Shown: in pieces, positions 12,501 through 22,653 of the stretch
How the letters are laid out: every line of letters begins with the position of its first letter
How positions within the stretch are numbered: position 1 is the first letter of the stretch
DNA from: Tuctoria greenei
Taxonomy: Eukaryota > Streptophyta > Magnoliopsida > Poales > Poaceae
DNA length: 64,000 nucleotides
Direction of reading: 5' to 3'
Assembly: GCA_036927565.1 (NCBI GenBank)
Contig: JAYESD010000002.1
Coordinates: 82,335,735-82,399,734, forward strand
Program-made: the position numbers and the translations under genes
The notes under the pieces: model-generated
Told to the model about the DNA's origin: nothing
The model's input: only the letters and a program-made list of their open reading frames with translations
Database searches by the model: none

Positions 12501-13738
12501 TAGATTTGCTTTCATCAAATAAAGATGTGCAGTAAGAATGATTTAGAATTCACATAGATGAAATAATGAATAGTTGCTCTGTTTTATTTTCCTAAGTCTC
12601 TAGTTTACAGCTTGCTACTCTCTGAATATTTCTACCATTGGTTTGAAATACTTTTACCTTAATTTGGAAGTTGTGGGTAGCAAAAGCTTAATCTAATTCT
12701 TGGTTGTTGCAAGATTTGAATTAGTAATAGGGCTGCTAGTCCTAGTTTGAAAGTAAAAGTTAGATTTCCAGAGAAATTCTAAAAAGATTTAAGTTTCCCT
12801 CAATTGATTGGAAATACCTACCAATGCCATATCATGTCCATACATAGACAAAACCTTATGCATATGCTATTTGCTTTCACATTGAGCCTAGTCAAACTAG
12901 TATAGACCTATGTGAGAAATCATTCAACTCTTTTTGAATTCAAGACTTCACTTGCACATGCTATACTTCTACACTAGAAGTAAGCAAAACGTCCAACATA
13001 TCCACCATACCACAACAAAAAGAGAGACTCCATGATATTCATGTTCAGTACTCTCTTCAAAATTCATTGCAAAGAAAGGGAGTAGAAGACATGGCTACAA
13101 AAAAAGAAGCATGCTTACATCATAAGCAAGAGAAAAAAAAAAGAGAAAAGAAAAGTAGCCATGTTTCATCCCTGCAAAAGAAAGAGAGATTATACCAAAA
13201 AGGAGTTATCTCAAGTATCCACATCCACTTCCACTCCATCACACATGCACTAGTCTTGAATCAAAAAGTTTTGATTTGAATTCTCCTAAGGCGTACTCTT
13301 TTGACTTAGCAATATATGTGATACAAATATGCCTACTTACTTTCCTTACCAAGCTCCACATACTAGCCATATTCAATGAGTAGGAATGGTAGAGGCACAA
13401 TGCTTTGGTGAGGAAATATTTCCACTATCCACAAAGGAGTGATTGAGAGAATCAAATTGAGGTACTTAATATCTAAATTGAATTCTCCAGGATTTAAGTG
13501 GAACTTGAGTTCTAGGCTATGTTTGCTCCATTCGCTATTCTACCTTTCAACTACTCATGAATATGAAAAAGCATAAGCCCCATGATAACTTAAGAAAGGT
13601 AGGGTATCATAGCCAATTTCTGCAATACTAGGTAGAGTATCTTGTTGTGCATTAGATACTTTTGAAAATAAGATATTGTAGCAACTCCTGATCATCAATC
13701 TAAAGTCTTGACTTTGCTCGGGAAGAGCAAAGGATAAC
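9517..13738 (+). other. Element B interior, right part; noncoding
   Basis: About 4.2 kb of AT-rich sequence without any recognisable retrotransposon domain on either strand. Visible structure is a 78-bp minisatellite at 11760-12170 and a purine-rich stretch near 13125-13160. A copy of the motif TTTCTTGTTTGATTGTGGAG at 9701-9720 also occurs in the B and C LTRs. The longest open frame (11347-11664, 105 codons) is not recognisable. Confidence 0.6.
11760..12170. repeat. Minisatellite, about 78 bp x 5
   Basis: The tag CCAAGGAA/CCAAAGAA recurs at 11829, 11909, 11986, 12065 and 12142, giving spacings of 80, 77, 79 and 77 bp. Each unit also carries GATCACACCCAA-like, GTGCATGTC-like and ATGTGGCTA-like segments. 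A partial unit precedes the first tag. The copies differ by many substitutions, so the array is old. Confidence 0.8.
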
Positions 13739-13750
13739 CTTGGGGGAGTT
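13739..13750 (+). other. Polypurine tract of element B
   Basis: TTGGGGGAGTT lies directly before the TGTTGACGG start of the 3' LTR. This is the expected place and composition for the plus-strand primer. Confidence 0.8.
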
Positions 13751-15312
13751 TGTTGACGGCTTTTATATACCAATTTCATCTGAAAATTTAACTCAATTAT
13801 GTGAAGGATTGATCATTTCTTGCACACATCACCTCTCTATCTAACCCAATTCCGCTTGGACTTGGAGAAATATGCGTATGCATCATTCTATGCAGGAATG
13901 AGGAAATGTAGAGGGACCAATCCTATATAATATCATCCCAGCCAATCAGGCGACGACACATGGCATTTCATGGATCAAATGGCCCACAAACAGAAGTATC
14001 CAAGGAGATCCGACAGTGTATCACCCATATACATCAATGGGACCCACCTGGCAACCACCTGGAGAAAGCACAAGAGAAACGGTGCAACGACCAGGTCGGC
14101 CGAACTAGGGGTTGGCTGACCTGGTCTTTGCACCAAACTCGGTCAGCCTCCACGTGTTGGCTCCTACCGGCTCCCTGGAGTCAATGGTGACTAATTCGCG
14201 TGCTTTTGGTGGCGGGAACCAACCTCAACACAAGTATAAATAGGACCCCCTACCCCTCACTTCAACACACACCACTTGGGCATCATTCTATTGTATACAC
14301 TATCTTCCATAGTCTTAGAGGAGTTAGGATGTCGAGAGGAGAGCCTCTAGTCCCAAGTCCAAATTGGGAAAGGAGTAGAAGGAGTCTCTCTTCCCAATTC
14401 CACATTGGGAAAGGTATGGCTTATATATTCCTTCTTGTATTTGTTACTTTGTGCTCAATAAAGATATTATCTTTAGTCTTCTTTTATACGTACACTTGGA
14501 CAAAGAATTTCTTGTTTTATTGTGGAGTCAATGTATGTGGAAGGTATAATCTTTATGATTTCACTCTCATGATGACATCTTATGGTCATAAACACTATAG
14601 ACCCCCACTATAGTCTATGTAGTTATGATATGATTAGGTTAATATGAATGACATATGCTATGCTTCAACATTGGTTCAACGATGTTTAGGTTAGTCATTG
14701 CCTTAGGATGGCCTATGCCATGGCTCCTAAGGTATTTGCTTAGTATGCTAGCATGGTGCTAGGGTATTTAAGTAGCATTGGATGTCTCGTGGACCCACGG
14801 ACTGAAGAGGTAGGCATTAGGTGGTGACAGCCCTATCTGTCCTTTGTAATCCTTCACGTTCGGCTATGCCACAGGCTCTTGGCGGGAGTCACCCTAGTAT
14901 TGCTAGGGGTAAGCCCGTGCCCGATGTGTTGAGTAGCATTGCATAGGAATTCATCATTAAGATGACCGTTAGTATCTACCTTAGGCTATGTATATGTATT
15001 AGGAGCATTGTAGGAGCAACTCTCTAACTCTCAATCCAATCTCCCTCTAGGACCCATTTTACCCTTTAGAATAGATTGCCTAGGTGTGTGTCACACTACC
15101 CCTATTATCAACTTACCCCTGTCCAGGTAATGGATTAGTATCCCATAGCTTGACCATAAGAGTAGTATATACTTTACTCCATTGCCTTCCTTTGGGATAA
15201 ATATGATACCTTTGGTAATACTCATGGGCGAAATTCTACAACGGTATCTTCTGTGCGCTTGCGGATCTCATCTCTTACGAGAGATGATCTGTGGTGTTAA
15301 GAAATACCAACA
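13751..15312 (+). repeat. Element B 3' LTR
   Basis: It is 1562 bp long, with TGTTGACGG and ACCAACA ends, aligned throughout with 2170-3733. A TATAAATA lies at 14235-14242. Substitutions between the two LTRs are clearly more frequent than between those of element E, so B inserted earlier than E. Confidence 0.93.
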
Positions 15313-15317
15313 CTCAT
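15313..15317. repeat. Target-site duplication CTCAT, right of element B
   Basis: It pairs with 2165-2169. Sequence of element A resumes immediately after it. Confidence 0.95.
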
Positions 15318-15369
15318 GCGCAGGAAAAATGAACGATTGACATCAACCTGCACGGTGCTGGTGGATGTT

Positions 15370-15772
15370 GCAAGAGCACTTAGCTCTGGCATCACCCAAG
15401 GGGCTTGCCGTCGACGTTTTATGTGTTGACAGTGGGCATTGTCAAAGCAACCAAGCTCCGACAACACCCAAGGGGCCTGTTGTCGACATTTTATGCATTG
15501 ATAGTGGGCGCCGTCAAAACAACCAAGCTCCGACAACACCAAGTGGGTCGCCATCGATGTTTTATGCGTTGACAGGGGTGCCGTCAAAGCATCCAAGCTC
15601 CAACGACACCCAGAGGGCCTGCCGTCGACATTTTATGCGTTGATAGTGGGCGCCGTCGAAGCAACCAAGCTTCAATGACTCCCAGGGGGCCATCGTCAAC
15701 ATTTTATACATTAATATTGGGTGCCATCAAAGCAAACAAGCTCTGACAACTCCTAGGGGGCCTGTCGTCGAC
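15370..15772. repeat. Minisatellite, about 72 bp x 6
   Basis: The tag CAAGCTC (or a near match) recurs at 15379, 15452, 15524, 15594, 15666 and 15737, giving spacings of 73, 72, 70, 72 and 71 bp. A typical unit includes CAAGCTCCGACAACACCC, GGGGCCTG, CGTCGACATTTTATGCGTTG and GTGGGCGCCGTCAAAG. Short, variable minisatellites of this kind are usual in Tat-like 3' regions. Confidence 0.88.
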
Positions 15773-16159
15773 ATCAATATCACGACAAAGGGTCCTTGGA
15801 GATTTCGGATGCAAGACTCAAACCTAGGAGCTATCATACCGGCTACAAGTTTTGAGAAATCAGGTTTTCAAGACATTTTCAAATTCCTTATGGTAGATGT
15901 TCTCAATCAATTGAGCGCATCACCAAGGGGCCGACAAGATAAAGGCAATGATACATTGAAGACAAAAATGGAATTCAAAAAGGATTTCATTCATTCAAAA
16001 TTGGAGATTTACAAGATGAAGGTACAAAAGAGAAAGGTCCTAGCTACTGGAGTTCCACTGGAAGTACGAAGCAACTTTCAGGGTGGATTCTTGAACGCTT
16101 TCCTTGGCATCTTCTTCCCCCTCGGTGATAGGTCCTTCAACCACCGAAGCTAGAAACGT

Positions 16160-17387
16160 AGATCCCGACTTCATAAGAATGTCAGCACATATTCTGCGAC
16201 ATTCCTAGCCAGGGACTTTCCCTCAGTCTCGAGCTGGTTGACGATCATATCTCTCAGCACATCCAGTTTAGCCCCGGTGGAGTTGAGCGCCACCAAGGCT
16301 TTCTCCATTTCTGGCTCCGGGTAAGTCGGTCGGACCGAACTGAATCCCAGAGGCACCATAGCTTCTTTCGCTCGCCCAAGGAAGTACCAGACCTGCTAAG
16401 ACTCAATTGCTCGTGTACCCGGAGCTCCTCTAGTGACCTTGTGGATGAAAGCTCCATAGATCCCTCCTTTGAGAACCGCTCGACCTCTTTGGCGTGTTGT
16501 TGGATCCATTGAACTAGCAAACTCTCTTGGTCAACGATTTGCTTCTCTCGCAGGTGCAAGCGGTCTCGCCTTTCTGCAAGGTCCTTTTCCTTTGCCTTCT
16601 CCTTGTTCTCCCTGGCAGAGAGAACATTCTCTCTTTTGCTAACACCTTCTCCTGCCAATCATACTTGGTGCTTCTCTTTTTCACACCAGGACTTGAATTT
16701 CTCGATGCAGTCAGCCAAGTCTTGCTCACTGTGTTCTAACTTCTGAGAGATTTCATCTTCTCTTTTTTGGAGCTCATCCTCCATATTATCAAGATCATCC
16801 TGACGCTTGAGGAGTTCTTCTTGCACAGCGTTGAGACTCTCCGAGCGACTATCTACCACTACATTAACCTTCTTGGCATGCTTGTACATCTCCCTGGTCT
16901 TGTCATCGAGGGCTTTTATAGCAGCCTCTCATTTGTCCAGCGCCTTGTTCCGACGTGACTGTCGAGCTTTCTCAGCCTCCAGCCACTCCCTTTGGTCCAC
17001 AAGCCATGACTACGACAACTACATTTTGAAGTACAGCAGCTTGCGCCAGCGCCTTAGGGTCTCATGCTCTTTTTCCAGGGCCTTGCGCTCGTAGTCGAAG
17101 GCAAGCTGGACTTGGCGGAGGCTTGAGCAGGCATTGTCGATCATCATGTCTAGGGGAATCGGCTCAGGACCTGCCCGAGGACCCTCTTCTTGCTCCCCCG
17201 AGCCTTTCAGGATAGTTGTCAGAGCCCGTGGCACAAGCATGGACTCTAACAGCTCAACATCTAAGGCGCTGAGCTCCGGGAACTCATCGACCTTCGGCGC
17301 AGACGATGAAGGTCCCGATACCAGATCTTTAGGCAACAGTGCAGGCATGGCCATTTCTGACATATCAACATCAGCCAACGACACCGT
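16160..17387 (-). pseudogene. Antisense coiled-coil ORF (aORF) of a Tat-like element, broken
   Basis: On the minus strand, successive open pieces (17384-17019, 16889-16659, 16658-16254, 16359-16171) read as one decayed protein. The start has an acidic, Pro/Ser-rich stretch (SGPSSSAPKVDEFPEL), then PIPLDMMIDNACSSLRQVQ. Long charged heptad-like segments follow, such as LKRQDDLDNMEDELQKRED and RRDRLHLREKQIVDQESLL, which predict coiled coils. The end reads ALNSTGAKLDVLRDMIVNQL. Its 5' end is cut at 17387 by element C. Tat-lineage elements often carry an extra ORF in antisense between pol and the 3' LTR; the function is unknown. I assign it by position and coiled-coil character, not by a recognised domain. 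Confidence 0.6.
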
Positions 17388-18311
17388 TGTAAAATCCCAG
17401 TTTTTCCCTTAATATGAAGTTCAACTATCAGTTTTTTTTCAACCATAGTGGAGATCAAATGTGGTTGTGCATTTGAACTTGAGATCATTAAAATTATTTC
17501 TTTCACCCATTCTTAAATTTTATTAACATAAGGGATGAACTTCACCAATGACCTTAGAATAATTTAAGTGACCTTTCTACAAGTTTTGGAATTTATTGAA
17601 TAAAATTTTCCAGGGCAAATTACTATGCAGTACGAAATATATTCAAATTCATTTGAATATAGCACTGTACAATAAGGCCCTGCCAAAATAATCAAATCTG
17701 AGGCCATAAATTTTTCCATGGCCTCATAATATTCCAACTAGATTTCCGGCCAAGTTTCAAGATTTTTGAATTCCATTTGCTATTTTATTTGAGACGCTTA
17801 GCAAATTCGAGCCATATTTAGAATTCAAATTTTGAACTCTGTTCAACTTATTTGAACATCAAGATTTGAACACACCATCATGGTCAGCATGACTTGCTTG
17901 ACCTATTCCCAAAGTTCCACAATTTTTGAAACTCTTTTGCTATTTAATTCAGTGACCCCATTGAATTTCATTCATTTTCAAATTCAGATTTGAAATTCAA
18001 ATGAAACTTGTTCCAATTCGATATCCAACTTCATAATAAGGTTCCAGATATTTAAATGAGCCTCTCCACAAAAATCTAGAATTTTTGGATCAAGTTTGGT
18101 GGGAGAATTGATGTTGCAGAGAAGAGAAGAGGATAAGGGGAGGTGGGACCCACTGTCAGCCTGACCAACTCGATTGAACCGACGGAATGCTCTATATCCG
18201 GCTGTCCCCGCCGATCGATGCCGGGAACGCTCGACACCGCGACGCGGCATGCAAGCCACCGAGCTTCCTGCTTGCTTGCGCCGTGGCGAGCTCCCCTCGT
18301 CCCTCTATGCC

Positions 18312-18319
18312 TATAAATA
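18312..18319 (+). promoter_or_regulatory. TATA box of the C LTR
   Basis: TATAAATA sits in a GC-rich context about 925 bp into the LTR, followed by CTCCAGCTCTGTTAGCGCC, a plausible transcription start region. No equivalent is visible in the solo copy at the matching GC-rich block. Confidence 0.6.
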
Positions 18320-20540
18320 CCATCCCTTGGCCTTCGGCGTCGAGCTCCAGCTCTGTTAGCGCCATAGCCGCCACCTTTGTTCGTCGAGCTTTTGCCCGGA
18401 GATTGAAGCCGTTTCTCACTGAGCTGTAAGTAGATAAAAGTCTTGTCAAAACCTCCTCTACATGTTCTATTTGATCATTGATCGTGACCTAGCTTCTATT
18501 GGAGGTATTTTGATGTTTCCGGTTGCCGTCGAGGAAGTCGTCGGGAACCTTCACTGCCTCACCGTCGAGCTCCGGTTATAGGCCATTTCCAGTCTCGATC
18601 CTTTAAGCAAAAAGGTTCGCAATCCTCTTTAGTTTATGCTCACCAAATTTAAGCCCATGACATGAAGTGTAGCTCGAGTTTTTATTCGACAACCGAATCG
18701 TTATTCGATAGAACAGCAAGTCTTCATGCTTAAATTTGTTTCATTCTTGCAATCATTCTTTAATCTGGTTAGAAGATAGCTCCTATATATCCTAGTGCAA
18801 CTCCCTGCCCAAGGGCCCCAAAAGATATCAACCGAGCACCTTAGATTTTGAGATTTCGCGGCCGCCGGTTGAAAAACCGTACTTCACCGTCGAGCTCATA
18901 TCTCGCGATTGTTTCCTCTGTTCCCTAGTACAGATCCTTGACCCTTGAGGTCCCATGAAGCTTTTGGATATGTTCCTGAGTTGTTTGAGCTTGAGTTGGG
19001 TGAGTTCAAGCATGTCCGAGCTCTCACCGCCGCCGCCGCCGTCGCACGCATTGTTCCGGTCCGTTTTAGTCGATGCCGACCTCACCGACGTGCTCAGCGC
19101 CCCCGAAAACCTCCAAGCATCGATTCTTATCGAGTTTAGTGCAGAGGCTTGGCCAGCGGCGAGATCGCCGGCGAGCTACCGCTGCGGGCGCCGCCGCACG
19201 CAAGCGCCAGCCCGAGGTTGAAGACAACCGTGGACCCCACGTGTCAGTCGCTGCGGGATCCGGGTGTGGCCGGGGATCTGGTGTGGATGCGCGGGTTAAC
19301 CCCGTGGCCTTGGTGCGGCCCTGCTGCGATTGGTTGGTTTTAAACCAGTGGGCCCGGCTGAATTATTTAAGTGTTTCCCTTTGGAAAATAATTCCAGGAT
19401 TTAACCAAACTTGGAAATCCATAACTCCTAGTAGAATTATCCAAAAATTCCAAAATAAATTTTGTTAGAACCAACATGAAGAATAATTTCCAGTGGTGTG
19501 CTTGGATTTGTATGAAAGTCCATAGAAATTTGTCTATGATTCAGATAAGCAAAATGCTTATAGAATTCATTCCTACAGTTCTGCTTTTTAGAAAATTCCC
19601 AAATTTGGGCAGGACACTGTCTAAAATTTACTTGATCTCCAGTAAAAATTTCAAGTTCATTAGACATAATTTACTAAATTAGTCAATGTTCCAAATCTCT
19701 ATGTAGTTATAAATTTAGAAAAATACAAAATCAATTTCAAAAATTTCCCCAAACATGTAAAATTAGTTTCTCCCTGTAGGAAGCTTAGAAAATTGTGAAA
19801 AAAACTTCCTAGAACCAGTGAGACCCCCTCTACATGGTACAACCACTGGTAGCCATGATAGGTCTCCATAAATTTCAACCAAAATTTAGAGAAGTTTATT
19901 GCTTACCATAATTTTTAGGAACAACAAACTTCCTTGATCATCTCCTGTTCATTGCAAGAGTCTTCACTATAGTCACTAATATCTACCATAAAAGTACCAA
20001 AGCCAATTAAGATCATTATCTTATTTTGATCATAAGATATTAGCTTATGACCTTAAGCATATTGGTTATTTTGAAAGTCATTCATATATAGTATATGCAT
20101 ATCGTGTAGTAGCTGAAGTCGAGGAGCAGCCGGAAGCTTTGGAAGTCCAGCTGTCAGAAACTAACGTAGACTCGGACTCACATTCAAGCAAGCCCCTGTT
20201 TGCATTTAAGTTCCTTACAGTGTTTTTGTAGTTTTCCTTCATCTTATGTCTTCAGATGTTTGTGCATTATGTTTAAGGTGTTTGACATCCACTTGCATGG
20301 CCCACAAATCCCATGGAGTCTTGGGTAGGTCTATCGCCCATTGAGTAGAAACTGCTATGCTTATGCTCATAGAAATTCAGTAGAAGTCGATTAATTGAAA
20401 TCTACTCGCGAGATAGGAATTTCATCACACGGGATGAATTAGATCAAGAAATGGTTTATGAATATGAAATTAAGACCGAGCAGCGGGTAGGATGCAACGA
20501 TACGTGGTCTCACGTGCATAGCCCTGCTTGTGTCGATTGA

Positions 20541-20545
20541 GGACC
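20541..20545. repeat. Target-site duplication GGACC, left of element F
   Basis: GGACC precedes the TGAATG start of F and is repeated after its other end at 32455-32459. The uninterrupted solo LTR of family C (reverse strand near 5630) shows the empty site with a single GGACC. Confidence 0.95.
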
Positions 20546-20634
20546 TGAATGTGGCATAGAGGGGGGGTGAATATGACTTTTTTAATTTTGTCGGAACCTG
20601 CAACACTTAACAACCAGATCAAATCTCGAGATAT

Positions 20635-21915
20635 AGGACTAGTCCGGTCTAGTGCGGACTAGTCCGCTCTAGTGCGGACTAGCCTGGTGTGTACCGACTA
20701 GATTGATCAAATTAGATTAGTTATCTTGACCCTAGGATGTATGCAGCGGAAATATATTTGCAATTGACGTGTCACACTACTATGTACTAGGATGTATCAC
20801 AAGTTAATCTTATATTCAATGTTTCAACGTAAAGTGAATAAGATTGGTTGAAACCCTAGATATATATAAAGTGTAAGAACAATGGGCGCAAAGAAAGAAC
20901 ACAAGCACTTTATCCCGTGGTTCGGTTCCCACAGAGGCAACCTACATCCACGGTTAGGAGTCCACAAAAGGATCGGGTCTTCTCCAACCCTACCCTCGTC
21001 GGATCGCCATGGAGGCCAATCCTCTTCACTAATCACAAAGGGCAAATAACCAAATTCAAGGGGCCTTCTAACACGTTGAGGGCTCCCCAAGATTACAATA
21101 TGAACACCACCAAGAACACACTCTTAAGATCACAATGAAAACCACATGAGTGTGTTAGGGAATCAAACCAAGAGCTCAATGAGTGATGAATCGTGTCTCT
21201 CCAATGATCCAAAGTGTATCCTCAAGGGATTGATATTTCTTGCGTTTGATTTCGTGAAGAGAGGTGGTTTCTAGGCCCTTGGAAGGTGTGACGGCGCAGG
21301 GGATCGAGAATAGTGAAAGATGGGCCATGCACACCTATTTATATGGGGTTTCCAAAAGTTACTGTTAGGGTTTAGAAAGATCGGACTAGTCCGTGGTGGA
21401 CACCGGACTAGTCCGGTGTGCTTCGTGTAGCAAACCCTAGGTGACCCGAAATATCGGACTTGTCCGGCTTAAAGCGGACTTGTCCGATTTTTGTTCTGGA
21501 AATCTTCGGACTAGTCCGATGGATATCGAACTTGTCTGGATAAGTGAAACCCTAAGTGAATTTGGGGAACAAGTTCGAACTTGGAGGACTTGTCCGATTT
21601 AGGTTAGGGGGTTTTGGACTAGTCCGTGCTAATATCGGACTTGTCCGATTGACATTAGAAAGATATCAGACTAGTCCGGTGTGTTATTGGACTTGTCCGA
21701 TTTTGTGCAACTTGTAAAGTGTTTGGTGGACTAGTCCGCACTAGGGAGGACTAGTCCGATTCTAGTTAGAGAGATATCGGACTAGTCCGAGGTGATATCG
21801 GACTAGTCCGGTCAGTGAAAAACTGGACTGTGAGGACAAGTCTGCATTGTGAGGACTTGTTCGATCTTGTGCAAAAAGATATCGGACTAGTCCGAGTTCA
21901 ATCGGACTAGTCCGG
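20635..21915. repeat. Palindrome array CGGACTAGTCCG / CGGACTTGTCCG in the F left LTR
   Basis: Two groups lie at 20635-20690 and 21382-21915. In the main group, pairs start at 21382/21404, 21455/21475, 21507/21527, 21615/21636, 21667/21688, 21727/21747, 21778/21799, 21833/21852 and 21883/21903, so partners are 19-22 bp apart and pairs recur at about 50-60 bp. Many copies are exact or one base away from the 12-bp palindrome. Sirevirus LTRs are known to carry palindromic repeats upstream of the TATA box, and this array lies upstream of the TATA at 21336-21343 on the minus strand. Confidence 0.93.
21336..21343 (-). promoter_or_regulatory. TATA box of the F left LTR
   Basis: Minus-strand TATAAATA. 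The palindrome array begins about 40 bp upstream of it (higher coordinates). It is conserved in the right LTR at 31614-31621. Confidence 0.7.
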
Positions 21916-22174
21916 TCCTGTATAAATTTGTGCAATGTGTGAGATTATTTGTGCTTGAGCTCTTGGGGTATGTTCCTTAACACACTCCATACACAATGAT
22001 CTACTACACTTGTTTCTTGAGCTCTTTTCCACATGGCTCCTCATTCTCCTTTCTTTTTGGCACTTTGCTCATTTTCTCATTAGTACATGTCCTCATATAA
22101 ACAACGTGGTTAGGATCTCATTTGCTTGTCATAAATCAACCAAAACCCACAAGGGATTCCTAGATGCACTTTCA

Positions 22175-22189
22175 ATCTCCCCCCTTTTT
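22175..22189 (-). other. Polypurine tract of element F
   Basis: Minus-strand AAAAAGGGGGGAGAT directly abuts the TGAAAG start of the 3' LTR. A second tract of the same kind (AAAGGGGGAGAG) lies at about 22596-22608. Confidence 0.85.
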
Positions 22190-22653
22190 GGTGATTGATG
22201 ACAACCAATTGAGATTTCACAAAATATGATAAAAAGTTGAGATTTTCATAAAGTGTGCACATATGAGTTTAAAACACATTAAGCAATGAAAACATGATCC
22301 ATATGTACACTCTTTATGGTGGGATGTAGAACTAGGTGTATAGAAACAATAATCATGATGAGAATGACATAATTGACATCAACATGTTAACAACAAGCAT
22401 ATATGTCATTTTTAGAGCAAAATTACAGATTTCATCAATATCTTCACAAGCAGTTCAAAACATTGCATCACAAGACCAATAGTACCAAAAGAGCATATTA
22501 TAAGTCTTACAACCAACAAATAGACAAAAGACACAAAAATAGAGCTCTCCTCGCATCCTACAGCTAAAGCCTAAGACTCCTAAGAATCCCCCTCAATCTC
22601 TCCCCCTTTGGCATCAAGACACCAAAAAGAAGGAGAGGAGGGACCTAAGGTCT

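Larger units (their letters stand above)
2170..15312 (+). mobile_element. Element B: LTR retrotransposon without a polyprotein, probably non-autonomous
   Basis: Two LTRs (1564 and 1562 bp) start TGTTGACGG and end CCAACA, and are flanked by the 5-bp duplication CTCAT. A tRNA-Asp-type primer site lies just inside the left LTR and a purine tract lies before the right LTR, so the element points right. Once the inserted solo LTR (4558-9516) is removed, the interior is about 5.1 kb. It shows no gag, protease, reverse transcriptase or integrase in any frame. The primer site and the AAGCTTGGGGGAGGC tract at 4083-4097 suggest a relation to Athila-type gypsy elements; that is inference. Its enzymes would have to come from another element. 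A third LTR of this family lies at 57251-57569. Confidence 0.88.
15318..17387 (+). mobile_element. Element A, right part: 3' noncoding region with minisatellite and antisense ORF
   Basis: This continues element A beyond the B insertion. It holds a 72-bp minisatellite, about 390 bp of unremarkable sequence (15773-16160) and an ORF on the opposite strand. That order (pol, repeats, antisense ORF) is known from plant Tat-lineage elements. It is cut at 17388 by the LTR of element C, before any LTR of A appears. Confidence 0.65.
17388..20545 (+). repeat. Element C 5' LTR, first part
   Basis: It begins TGTAAAATCCC and matches the minus-strand solo LTR at 4558-9516. It holds an AT-rich U3 part, a TATA box at 18312 and GC-rich blocks around 18170-18360 and 19000-19340. 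It is split after the GGACC at 20541-20545 by element F, and the LTR resumes at 32460. Short open frames in the GC-rich blocks (up to 131 codons) are not recognisable proteins. Confidence 0.87.
20546..22174 (-). repeat. Element F 3' LTR (left copy)
   Basis: It is 1629 bp long. On the plus strand it starts TGAATGTGGC and ends GATGCACTTTCA, and it matches 30845-32454. The 19-bp length difference is mostly in the first palindrome group (20635-20690 against 30933-30965), where this copy has an extra palindrome unit. Confidence 0.94.

Noticed and set aside
18174..18449. Host gene 5' exon suggested by TATAAATA and a GC-rich ORF
   Set aside because: The sequence lies inside the C 5' LTR, and its flanks match the solo LTR at 4558-9516.
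21382..21915. Regular palindromic repeats suggesting a CRISPR array or a satellite
   Set aside because: Units are too short and variable, the context is a plant LTR present in two copies, and there are no spacers of CRISPR type. They are LTR promoter repeats.
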